A stretch of DNA of 28,230 bases from Chara braunii (Eukaryota > Streptophyta > Charophyceae > Charales > Characeae), in assembly GCA_003427395.1 (NCBI GenBank), contig BFEA01001341.1, positions 25,664 to 53,893 of the forward strand. Direction: 5' to 3'. The translations under genes and the position numbers were made by a program. Position 1 is the stretch's first letter. Every line of letters starts with the position of its first letter. Shown piece by piece: positions 18,292-28,042 of the stretch. The notes under the pieces are model-generated. The model saw only the letters and a list, made by a program, of their open reading frames with translations, did no database searches and had not been told where the DNA came from.

Positions 18292-19210
18292 GGGCTGGTC
18301 CGTCTATATGTCAGTAGGACTAGAGTTCCTTCGCACGCAGAGGTCGGTTTAGAGGTGTATACACTTTGAGTTGATCGGGTGGATCCTAGAGGTGTGCATG
18401 CTTGGGGTCAGTCGAGTAAGTCCTGTCCATTTGTACATACATAGATGACAGTGCTTGATGGGTTTTGAGCCTTTTTTTGTGTGATACAATTTAAGAGATG
18501 AGGTACAGTTGTGTGATATGTGCGACTATCTGGTTACGCCTTAGATTTCTACCTGCATTTTTGAGTAGGTTCCGAGAGGTCGTAACACTCGGGACACGAG
18601 TTTACTCGGCAGAGCGAGACAATGGACAGAGTACTTTGTGTTGTTTTCGAGGCAGACATCCTATCCCCGAGTATATTCTACGAGTTGTACATTGAGGACA
18701 TGAGTTCTCCTCAGTTGAGAGAGATGATGGGTTAAGTATTTGTACTGCATCCTTGGGGGAGATATTTTGCTCCCGAGTATGTTTTGACTTCAGACCCTGT
18801 GTGACTTATTCTGTGATGATCACAATCACTCCCGCACGTGTGGCTTTATCCCAATGTATGATGGCTTTGTGTGAGAGATGTGTGGGATACATCTCATATG
18901 TTTTGTGTTGTGTGAATGTGGGATACCGTCTACTCTTCGGTATACTCGTACGATCTGCCTATGGGCGGATGAAAGGGCCGAGTATAAGGGGAGGCAGTGC
19001 GCTTGTTTTGTGACAGGGGCGTGAGGATTCTAATGGATTTTGCGAGTCATTGAGACTCGAATACTTACCATGCCAGATGTTTTATGGTTGAGTTGCGAAG
19101 AGGGCCCATAAGCAGGTCCCTCAATTGAGTTGTTTCGAGGTTGAGTTGTGGAGAGGACCCATAAGTAGGCCTCTCAGTTTGAGTGGTTTTATGGTTGAGA
19201 CCCCTTCAGA
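18292..19210 (+). other. Non-coding 3' region of the plus element
   Basis: No coherent ORF. Local inverted repeats are common: ACTCG/CGAGT around 18587-18601, TGAGGA/TCCTCA around 18692-18713, and the hairpin pair at 19100-19175. It occupies the place of a 3' untranslated region between Gag and the purine tract. Confidence 0.5.
19100..19175 (+). repeat. Two related hairpins with a conserved loop
   Basis: GAGGG (19100-19104) pairs with CCCTC (19118-19122) over the loop CCCATAAGCAGGT. GAGAGG (19151-19156) pairs with CCTCTC (19170-19175) over the loop ACCCATAAGTAGG. The loops are nearly the same while the stems differ on both arms. CCATAAG recurs in the loops of the array at 24.3-25.2 kb. Confidence 0.7.
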
Positions 19211-19223
19211 TTAAGGAAGGTGG
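19211..19223 (+). promoter_or_regulatory. Putative polypurine tract of the plus element
   Basis: TTAAGGAAGGTGG is followed by TAATGTTGC, so an LTR could begin with TGTTGC at 19227. It is downstream of all ORFs of the element, as expected for the plus-strand primer. Weaker than usual, because T residues interrupt it. Confidence 0.35.
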
Positions 19224-19226
19224 TAA

Positions 19227-22200
19227 TGTTGCTTATAGGGAGACTCATCTTCAAAAGGAAGGTGCTTTGAAAAGGGTCGCGTGATAGCTCATCCTAAAAA
19301 GGGAGGGATGGATGGGAGACCTATTGGGAGAGACCCCCTTTGTGTGAAAGGTGGTTAATAGATTTAGGGGCATGATAAACAAAGTTTGAGTTGATAAAGT
19401 CTGATGAGAGGAACCAGGATTATGGTTTGGATCATTGGTGGAACTGAGAAGGTTGCAAGTCAGTGCATTAAGATGTCGTGGGATGTGTGGTCTGTTGTCT
19501 CTGATCAGGTCAGTAGGCCACGACCTTGTGTGAGCCTAGCGGTGAATTTCGTTNTGATCGTGANAAGGGGCCGTGCTTTCTATGTTGTCCCATAGGGAGC
19601 TGGTAAACACCTTTAANAAGTGAGACAGACCCCTGCGTAGTNCCGCAGCGGGCCTGTGGTCTGTTTTGCGACGCACCGTCTAGACACTTGTGCTAATNCT
19701 AAGGCATATTGAGGAATACCAAGCTAAACGGTAAAGGNTAGCACCTCTAGGGCGCAACCCCTATTGGATGGCTGCAAGCCAGCACAACCTGGCTGCGGAC
19801 CCACGTCTACCAACGGGGTAAGAGTTTAANGGGTTATGCANGACCCAGGGAATTACTCCGGTGGGATGGNGGGGAGTATAAGACGAGTCTTTCAGGAGTC
19901 CTGATTGAATGCTTATCAGGAAAAAACCTATCGTTGCATAATCAACGAAGGAACTACCGCTAAAGCAACAATGCGGTAGGCCGTAGATCTGGCTCGATCA
20001 ACTAGACTATGGTGGGNCAGGATGAAGACCTAGCATTTCTGTACTAGACTGCAGAAGGAGCTGAGATGAGATTTAAGTGTATATATGTATATGTGTTTGA
20101 TTGTGAGGATTNTCGGGAGNGAGGCAAGAANGTCTTCTAAAGGTCTCGTCTAAGGCCCGCGTCCCTGGGGAGGGCTCCGCTTATGAGGAAGAGCCTAACA
20201 GGGGCACTCAACGAGAAGCCGGCGTTTGTCTANGGCAAGGGGGAGAGGATGGTTCGAGGAGGCCTCTGGAACTTATGCTGTAGTATTGATGGGTAATACA
20301 CCAACGTCCTAATGTTAGGGCAGTGGGGACCCAGGTTGAAACCCTGGTAGCATATAGTTGTGTAGGCACGGATTGTTGGAACCTGAGTCTGTCGGCTAAT
20401 CGGATTGGTTCCTTTCTCGTCAGCATTTGGGGATTTGGATGGATTTATAGTCTTTTGATTAGGCGAAGCCATGGGGACGTCGCTTAATATGGTCCGGTAG
20501 GTTGTCTGCGCGAATACCCTTATAAGGGTATACGCCCTGTTTTTTTGCAGCTGACAGAAAAAATGGGTTTCGTCGAAATAAGTCGTGCGAGACACGGCCG
20601 CGTTCGGGATTTGCCTTGGTTAAGTTAGGGGGTATGTGGGCGCGCAGTTTTAGGGCGCGCGTGTGATTTTTCCAATTGATTGGGCAGTCGGTTTGGTTGA
20701 CCAACCCGAATTTTGTTACGGATTAGAGTAAGGAATACAGGATTCGTTCCTTTTTGGCAAGGTTGGCTAATGGTAGGCTTGACGTACGAGGCGGGGCGCG
20801 AGGTGGCCATGACGTAAACTAGGCAGGCCGGCGCGGGTACCCAGCAGGAGTGAGGCCGGGCTGTTTTCCCAGGTCCAGGCACGGCGCCACACCACCTTTT
20901 ATTGGCTTCCGCGCGAACCAATCTCAGGCTTGGGCTTAGCCCTATAGGTTACGACATTGGACTCATGAAACAGAGGTGTGGGGATCGAGGCCAGCGAGGC
21001 GACAGCATGGGAGCAGCGAAGCAATATGGGAGGGACCGAGGGGTTGAGGGCCCGACGGGGCTATCCCCCTCAGTTTTGTTGCCGGACGCGGCGATGGACC
21101 CGACTTACGGGACTGGTGAGGTACCAACAGCCCCACGTCTTCCGTTTTAAGGTGCTTTTATATATATGCCAGTGTATATTTTCTATTTTTTTTAATTTTA
21201 TTTTGGGAGGTTAAAAAGCCATTGCCTCAGAGGCGAGGCCGGTGTTAGTTTCGAGGACTGCGATAGAGTCAGGGGGTCTGACTCAGTCGGTACGCCTATG
21301 GGATAGGTGAGGGATGAAGCGAAGTGCCAGCGTGTGCGTGACCAGTGGGGGCTTAGCTCGTAAGTCGGAGGAAAGTTAGTGGTGTGGGTTATCCATGGGT
21401 GCCCGATTGCCCGCCGGGGCCTGGTGTGAGAAGGGTAAGTGTGAGCGTACCCGTTGGGGCCCTGAGAAGGCGGAGCGGACCAGCAGGGGCTCAGTGGAGG
21501 GGCCGCTACGTCGCAGCTGCGTGTGAGTCGTTCGATGGGCTAGGTTATGGGGGCGAAAGATTAATCGAGTCGGTTAGTGACCGATTTCTTCCTGCGCTTT
21601 TTCGAAAACGTCGGGGGTTGCGCTACTGGGGAGGCAGAGAGGAACGGGTTGGGCTGCGTTAGGAGCTGCCAAAAAAAGGCCGGGGTGACGACAACAGAAG
21701 TAAGGGAGGCGGACGCAGGTAGCAGGGTAGGATGAACCCGGGTGCGAAGCGGCGCCGGGTACGTGTGAATCCAACCAGAGATAGCGAGGTGTTGGGACGG
21801 GCGAGGGAAGGAGAGCATAGCTCCTGCGAGCCGTGGCGGAATCGAGAGAGGTAGGGTACAATCCCGGAGTTTTTGCCCCANGCGAATCCAGAGATAAGGT
21901 NAGAATGAGAGGAGGAGGAGTAGGGCGGGAGCTATGACGGAAACGAGTTGCGCGAAGGCGTCGACTAGGGGNAGGAAGGGGGCATGGAAGATCATNGTTT
22001 TNGCTCACTAGNAGANGGAGACAGGTGGGAGAAGATGGTAGACCGGGNATTTGGGGCCAGGCGATTCTGATGGTATGGTTAGTTCTNAGCGTAGTTGATT
22101 AGAATTAGAGCTTGATAGGGAAGGTTGCGCGCAGGAAGGGCGAANACCGAAGGAATGTNTCTTTCTGTGTTTNGGCGAAAGATTCGTTCCCGTGCTGCTC

Positions 22201-24040
22201 NTTTTTCAGGTGGAAGTAGGTGANGNCAGCCGTTGAGCAGGAGATTACCTAATGGGTCAGAGCCTCGCTCTGTGCGTTGATGGGATTGGTCTCGGCCTCC
22301 TTCCTGCGTATGCGGNNNNGAAGCCGGATACTTCACNGCGNCNCAATATAAGATTCACACGATTCGGCTCGTCTTGCTTGATAAAAGGGGGCTCAGCCAC
22401 GAGGCTGAAGGCGTANATGTCGNCAGTTGGAGAGTCCGACTAACGGACGGGGCATAGACAGAGGGGGCTGCCGTGCTCTNTTTCTCTNTGCACGTGGTCG
22501 ACCCTGGTTGGTGGAGTGATTTGATCTAGTAGGGTGGAGTCCGGCTTGTTGTGCGATTGTTAAGGGTNGTGTGTTGTGGCTGTTGAATTTCGAAANGATC
22601 ATTGGTATCGAGATTTCTCGTCGNCGCCAACTATCCGCGACCGTTATTGCNGTTATATGCTGGCCCNGTGCNGTTGTCCCTTCTCGAGCCANCGCTGATT
22701 TGTTTCTTTAAGGACCCGCTTCGNTTTTTTTTGCACTAACCAGGAGATACGAGCAACTGTGGGTGTGGTGCACTCGCATGCTAGGGGGCAGCGAAGGGAG
22801 CGAGAGGGAGGGAAAGGAAAGGGTGATGAGAAAAGANGTACGGACCTGGACTTGGTGGTGATCTGCAAAGTCGACANCTTAGTACACCTCTATCGTTACT
22901 ACTGACGTCCATACANTGGCAAATTGTAGGCTACTGCCAGCTCGGTAGTGGTAGCNGGTGTACTGAGCGCCCAGAAGGAAGGGAGCCGTACTGTCTGTTG
23001 GTGGGGGGCGAGGTTCTGTCTGTGCATCCTCTCAGGCCCTAAGCNGAGGACTTAGCTGCATATGGTATGCGTGGTGGTCACNNTACTGCATAAGGCCGGT
23101 ATGNTGCTCCGCACAGGATTCATTGNGGTACCGTCATGATCTCAGCTTTGTAAGCCTGACCGCGAGGTTGGAGGTTACCTGTTGGCCAGTAATGCGTATC
23201 CTAGGTGGTGCAGNAGGTTAGAGTACTATTGATAACAGACTGAGGGGGCAGGNTGTTCGCAGTCGGGCGAACGAGCGTGCTNATGGCAGTAAATTGGATA
23301 AGTNGAAGTGGGGGGCTGCAGTAGTTTGAGTAAGCCGCCCTGCACCTTGGCGAGAGGACTGGTTTCAGGGCGGGGACTCCATCTNCAGAAGAACGGGACT
23401 GTGCTCCNGTTGCAGTTTTTCTGCTAAAGCCTGGGTTTCTGTTAAGCCCGAGTTCTGTTGAATCACTTCTCTGTGCGACCGCACCTTCGGCTGCGCAATT
23501 GTTGGGGTATTACGGCNACGCATGACTATTATGTACGGCTGCTGAGANCGCATTATGNTTGNTGGNTGCNGGATCAGGTTGCTGCAGCACAAGTAAGAGC
23601 GGTGCTTGGCTGAGCCATGACCGGATATGAGCCATCGCCGGTGTGCCTCAAACTGCGAGCTTGCGATGTGGCTGAGTTTCTGGAGGAAGGAGCTATNATT
23701 GCGAANTGGGAGGTCGGCANGGGGTTGACCTCAACCGCTTGACTTNAGCTTTGACCANGCTGTTGTTGGTTGGCCACCATTGCGGGGCCCTCTGGAGCAT
23801 CAAGAGTTCAAGGCCCTCTCCTGCGAGTCTGAGTGCACCTCTCTTGTATCTAAGAGTCTTAAAACTATCTACCTCTGTCCTTCTTACTCCAAGTCTAGTC
23901 TACTGGTTCAGAGAGGAAGGCGGCATGCGGGATTGCAACCCGTAGGACCGCATCAAGACTCTGTGGGGAGTCATCCCACCGATTGTGGGAGCTCTGCCGG
24001 AAATCAGGAGGAGTTTTGGAGGCAGGGAATTGAAAGGTGA
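19227..24040. other. Gene-free, N-rich stretch; possible LTR U3
   Basis: No recognisable protein in any frame; open frames are short and shift often. Ns appear from 19554 and are dense at 21.9-23.8 kb. Visible items are an 18-bp perfect palindrome at 20514-20531, a T-rich stretch with TTTTATATATATGCC near 21156, and GC-rich segments around 20.8-21.9 kb. If the purine tract at 19211 and the primer-site candidate at 25800 mark the two sides of one LTR, this would be its U3 part. Confidence 0.35.
20514..20531. repeat. 18-bp perfect palindrome
   Basis: ATACCCTTATAAGGGTAT is its own reverse complement. One mismatched pair further out, CG/CG extends it to 24 bp (20511-20534). Confidence 0.9.
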
Positions 24041-24055
24041 CCATTACGTCCCCTC

Positions 24056-24061
24056 TATAAA
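24056..24061 (+). promoter_or_regulatory. TATA-like box before the hairpin array
   Basis: CCCTCTATAAACCC is a good plant-type TATA context. Transcription from about 24085-24095 would run through the hairpin array and the candidate primer binding site, as in the R-U5 part of an LTR. No transcript evidence. Confidence 0.4.
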
Positions 24062-24297
24062 CCCAGGTATAACCCCTATTCTCGTACGTCTTTCTATGGT
24101 TGGATGAGTGTATTGCATGTACCCCTACTTGACTTTGGTTTGACCTTTAGGACACAAGTCAGACTAAGTAAAGGAATGTGTGTGCAAAAGCAGTTTCAGT
24201 TTCTTGATTGCCTAAAAGCAGATTATGATAAGGGATTGCCTCAGGGGGAAGGGTGGGAGAAAGGTGGTTTTGCTTGATATTGGAAGGGTCTTATGGG

Positions 24298-25198
24298 GTC
24301 AGGCATGGTTCCATAAGTTTGGATGGCTTGACTGCTGTGTTTGTTCTGTTTTTCTGAAAAGGCCAAACTTTGTTTCTAAGATGAATGACTTGGCCGTTGT
24401 GTTTATTTAATTTCGCCAGACTTTGTTTCTAAGATGAATGACTTGACTTTTTTTTGTGGGGTCTAGTTGTGCAAACTTGAGGACCAGATTTTGTTTCTAA
24501 GATGAATGGTCTGGTCGCTGTTTATTTCTGGGTGGTTTCTGAACAGCTTCTCGGTTAACTCAGAGTGCTTTTTTTTTTTGTGCTGAGAAAAAGGGGTTGA
24601 GCTTTGTTTCTAAGATGAATGGCTCAACTCTTTTGTTTGTTTTATTGTGAGGGAGTAATTCTCGCTGAGGACAAAGCATGTTCCATAAGATTGGATGATT
24701 TTGGACTCATGCCGCACACAGATGGATCGGAGAGAAATGAACCTGGCAGAGGACCAGACATGTTCTATAGGATTTGAAGGTCTGGCTCAATGCCTCGCAC
24801 ATGCTGGAACCCCAAAGATTATGATTTGGCTATATTTTATTACTATCTTACTTAAGAACAGGCTAGTCAGGCACGGGTTCCATAAGATTGGATGGCCTGA
24901 CTACAACTTACCATAAATTTGAAGAGAGTATAACTAAGAATATAATTGAAGGTAACTTTGGGCACACTGAGCTTTGTTTCTGAGATGAATGGCTCAGTCC
25001 TATACTCTGTTTTTGAACACTAAGTTCAGAGAGATGTATATAACTTGGATATTAAAAAGTTCAGGGCGACTAGGCATTTTTTCTAAGATGAATGACTTAG
25101 TCATGTCCCCAAAGAAAGAGAAAAGTAGTTGTGCAACCTGTTCGTGTATACTTGATGGTCAAGTCAGGCGTGTTCCATAAGATTGGATGACCTGACTT
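24298..25198 (+). ncRNA. Array of about eleven hairpins with conserved loops and variable stems
   Basis: Loop type A (TTTGTTTCTAAGATGAATG) and type B (GTTCCATAAGATTGGATG) alternate along 900 bp, each set between short inverted arms. Perfect stems: GGCCAA (24361/24390), GACCAGA (24482/24510), GTTGAGC (24596/24622), CCAGAC (24754/24780), TAGTCAGGC (24864/24895), ACTGAGC (24966/24992), AAGTCAGG (25161/25191). Stems with a G-T pair: GTCAGGC (24298/24326) and GACTAGG (25068/25096). Two further units, at about 24415-24450 and 24666-24710, are imperfect. Arms differ between units but stay complementary, and imperfect pairs within stems are mostly G-U on the plus strand. This suggests a structured plus-strand RNA. 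No protein is encoded. The type ncRNA is a proposal. Confidence 0.65.
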
Positions 25199-25486
25199 TA
25201 CGCCTTATGTAAACAGGGTATAAAGGGGTAAATCATTGAAAAATTATGAACTATTATCTGTTAAATTGACCTTGGTTCGACCTGCATGTGACTGAGTGAG
25301 GCTACTACTTGGTCTGAGTTTCAGTTTGAGAGGTACTTGCTTTAGAGACTCGCCACGTGCTAGAGCGATAGGAGTTAGTCTCAATTCCTGCATTTTTTTA
25401 GCTAAGTTTATTTTACTTAGATCCATTCTCGCATTTTCTAGGATCTTTTGTTATACTTAGCTATGTATATATATTTTGATAAGCTA

Positions 25487-25797
25487 CTTTTCATACGGGA
25501 AGCGCTGCCAAAATTTCTGCAAATCCAAGGATTTAGTCAACTGTTGACGTTTCAAAGTTCGACTTGTCTAAAGTTCATGTATGACTTAGTAAAAATCTTG
25601 AAAGTCTCATTTTCTAAGGGGAGTGCTGCCCAAATTTTTTCTCATTCGGGGAGTTAGACAAAAATTGAACTTTGGAAAATCAAAGACTATCTTTGGTTTC
25701 ATATTCGGGCTGATATAAATTCTAAAAAGACACTTTTCCTATGGGAAGCGCTGCCGAAAGTTTTCTTAGTTTAAAGGAGCTAGGTTATATTTTGACA
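25487..25797. repeat. Degenerate triplicated repeat, about 123-bp period
   Basis: The core GGGAAGCGCTGCC occurs at 25497-25509 and 25743-25755, with GGGGAGTGCTGCC at 25618-25630. Each core is preceded by a TTTTC-like segment and followed by an A/T-rich stretch and a GGA-TTAG or GGAG-TAG segment. The third unit ends at GACA, the possible LTR end. Confidence 0.7.
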
Positions 25798-25799
25798 GG

Positions 25800-25811
25800 T
25801 GGCGATTCTGG
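25800..25811 (+). promoter_or_regulatory. Candidate primer binding site (tRNA-Arg type)
   Basis: TGGCGATTCT resembles TGGCGACTCC, the complement of a plant tRNA-Arg 3' end used by Tat/Ogre-type gypsy elements (8 of 10 positions, from memory). It starts two bases after GACA, so an LTR ending in CA at 25797 would have normal spacing. GGTGG at 25798-25802 pairs with CCACC at 25816-25820, placing the site in a small hairpin. No gag or pol follows in the window. Confidence 0.4.
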
Positions 25812-25844
25812 CGGTCCACCCTGTATAGGGGAGACTTTGCCAAG

Positions 25845-25880
25845 ATCTACCTTTGCTTTGGGCACTGCTCAAGGGTAGAT
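25845..25880 (+). promoter_or_regulatory. 10-bp hairpin just after the candidate primer binding site
   Basis: ATCTACCTTT (25845-25854) pairs with AAGGGTAGAT (25871-25880), all Watson-Crick except one G-T pair, over a 16-base loop. Its position, some 35 bp after the primer site, is where LTR elements can carry packaging or dimerisation structures; that role is only a suggestion. Confidence 0.5.
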
Positions 25881-26731
25881 TTAAGCTTAGCTAGTTAGGT
25901 AGATTTTGGAGTGAGATCGTGATTATCCTCCAAGGACTTATAGATTTAGCTTGGGGATTGGTCTGTCATGTGTTACATGTCCTCTTGATCAGTTGATTCA
26001 GGATTTGGAGTAGATTCAGCTCAATCCTACGAGGATCATCTTCTATCACTGATAATAGGTCGGTTGCCGATTCGACGGTTTACGACTCAGTCCCAACTCA
26101 CTCCCCATACTCAACCTAAAAGGCTTTAACCCTGATGATCTTTGCTGTTTTGTTAAGGTCTCACTCGGACTTTTATTGAATGGCCATTAAACAAAGGTAC
26201 TGAGTATTTAATTATGGTTGGTTGGATGGGAGATTGGGACTTGCATGGCTAAAGCGAGAAGTACGAGTGTAGAGAATGGTTGGGGTTGACTCCGTGTAGT
26301 GCTTGGGCTGTCGCTTGATTCTAAGGTGTGATTGCAGGTATGTTTTGTGGCTCAGATTCTGGACTTTGATTGCCTGCGATCACATATATACATATGGTTG
26401 TGGAGAACCTCACTGAGACTGTAAGAAGTGATCGTCACATACTTATCCCCTTATATATGTATACGTGGGTACACCTATGAGGACTGTTCGCATGGCCCAA
26501 GGGGCCTCGTACCAAAAGCTTATCCGGAGGTTAAGACCAACGGGCATAAGAAANACCCTTCCCTTTATTTGNTTGCTTCTTTGGAGGTTCTTAGTCGGAC
26601 GTCGGTCCCAGGCCGGGATTCAAGGTCCTTGTCCAGGACATCCCAAGCCCTAGACTCTGCAGGGAAGGGACCTCCCCTCGCGCAGAGCCTATTTACTCTG
26701 CCCGTCGAGACACCCAACCCTGAGGGCAGAA

Positions 26732-26840
26732 ATGTCGCGAGGGCCGAACGACATGTCCTTNANCCNTTCAATATCGTGAGGGGTAACCCCTCACGATATA
26801 TTCCTTCAGCCATTCAATATCGCGAGGNCGGAGCCGCGAT
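26732..26840. repeat. Three consecutive related hairpins
   Basis: Hairpin 1: ATGTCG (26732-26737) with CGACAT (26749-26754). Hairpin 2: 14-base arms ATATCGTGAGGGGT (26771-26784) and ACCCCTCACGATAT (26786-26799) around one base. Hairpin 3: ATCGCG (26819-26824) with CGCGAT (26835-26840). Left arms and loops are related: TTCAATATCG(T/C)GAGG recurs at 26767 and 26813, and GTCGCGAGGG at 26734. Right arms change accordingly. Confidence 0.75.
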
Positions 26841-27314
26841 TACCACATATGACTAGCATTGTTGGTTGGTATAGGACTGACCTGCTGCCACGCGGNTTTN
26901 TAGCAAACTCCTGCACACGANGTTTCGCNGTCATAGTGTCTGAAAGTTATGGGACTGAGGGACTCGCATGTACGCACGAATGTTCGAGATTATTATAGGC
27001 CGCTGGTACCAACCGAAAAAGGGTACCCAAGGTTATGAGTTTTTTTTGATAGGGGGACCTTTGGCCTGCTTTTGCTTTTTAGAGTTATCATGGTTGGACG
27101 TTATAGTCCGTGGCAGCCGTCAAAGTCAAACCCCTTGACTTCTGTTCATGCCTGGAGTAAGGCTCATCTTCAAGGCAGCGAGAAATGACTGCCACCACAG
27201 GCATGGACCTGTGTACCACCCACTCTGCACAGGGTGCAGAAGAGGGTGTGTGGTCTTTAACTGCGCATGGCGGTTGTCAAGCGTCGAAAAATTAACCCTC
27301 AAGGCGCGTGTCAG

Positions 27315-27357
27315 TCGACACTTGAGTGTCGAATGCGACCCTCGGGTTTAACGAGGG
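27315..27357. repeat. Two adjacent short hairpins
   Basis: TCGACACT (27315-27322) pairs with AGTGTCGA (27325-27332) across TG. CCCTCG (27339-27344) pairs with CGAGGG (27352-27357) across 7 bases. Confidence 0.7.
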
Positions 27358-28042
27358 CCGCGAGAGTACGGGTACTACATAGTACGCCACCATTGCGACT
27401 GCTTGCGTACGTTAGCATTGCTAGTTGAGTTAGCCCTGCGCTCGCGCGGTTATATATCAANTCTNCCGCGNGACGCCNACTCGATTTNCGCATCGAAAAA
27501 TTATGGGATGGTTACTGAAGGGGCTAGGAGTGTTGTCGCGTTGTTCGATGTGTGTGTGTGTTTTATTTTTGTGTTCGTAGAGTGGTGTATGTGTGGTGAG
27601 TGGGATACGTCCTAGTCGACCGACGACGAGTCGCGCTTGGGACCTCAGCCCCCCCAGGATGTCGGTTCGCGTGAGGGTCCGATAGAGGCGTATTACCNCG
27701 CNTACCCCCTATGCTACANCGAACNAGAANNGCCCTCGGCTGGTCCACNTCTGCGATTGCAANTGATCAGCTTTCGTACTGTGGACTGGTAGCTCGGCGG
27801 GGATACGCCNANNGAAGGGAGGTGACAACACCCGTAAGGTGGAGGTAAGTCGTGCCTCGGGTAGGCCCTATCCTGTCGTAGGGGCTTGCGGGAGGAATGG
27901 CTGGCGCACTCGGCCGGAGNGGCTTGCGGAAGCTCCATGTATATTTGCGACNAAGGATTAAAACCAACTCCTGCGTGNCGNGGCCGGGAGGGTCCCGCGC
28001 TGCCCTGGTGCGGTGCCGGACCGATGNNCTCGACATCAGGGT

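Larger units (their letters stand above)
10340..19226 (+). mobile_element. Ty3/gypsy-like LTR retrotransposon with pol before gag, degraded
   Basis: In order: a leader with repeated and hairpin sequences (10340-10572), protease, reverse transcriptase, RNase H and integrase (10573-15231), a 194-bp gap, a Gag-like ORF with a CCHC knuckle (15425-18291), a non-coding stretch with hairpins, and a purine tract at 19211-19223. No 5' LTR or primer binding site was found upstream, so the left end is truncated, very diverged, or hidden by other insertions. The many stops and frameshifts make it non-functional. Both outer limits given here are estimates. Confidence 0.75.
25881..28042. other. Gene-free, hairpin-rich stretch
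   Basis: No recognisable coding sequence; Ns are frequent after 26554. TATA-like TTATATATG is at 26452. Notable inverted repeats are listed separately (26732-26840, 27315-27357). GGTACC also flanks a short spacer at about 27005-27027. Confidence 0.4.

Noticed and set aside
20208-22008. Minus- and plus-strand ORFs of 70-144 codons in the N-rich region
   Set aside because: They overlap on both strands, contain X residues from Ns and show no recognisable domain or consistent composition.
24298-25198. CRISPR-like array
   Set aside because: The conserved words are hairpin loops with unequal spacing and variable stems, not identical direct repeats with equal spacers, and the context is eukaryotic retroelement DNA.
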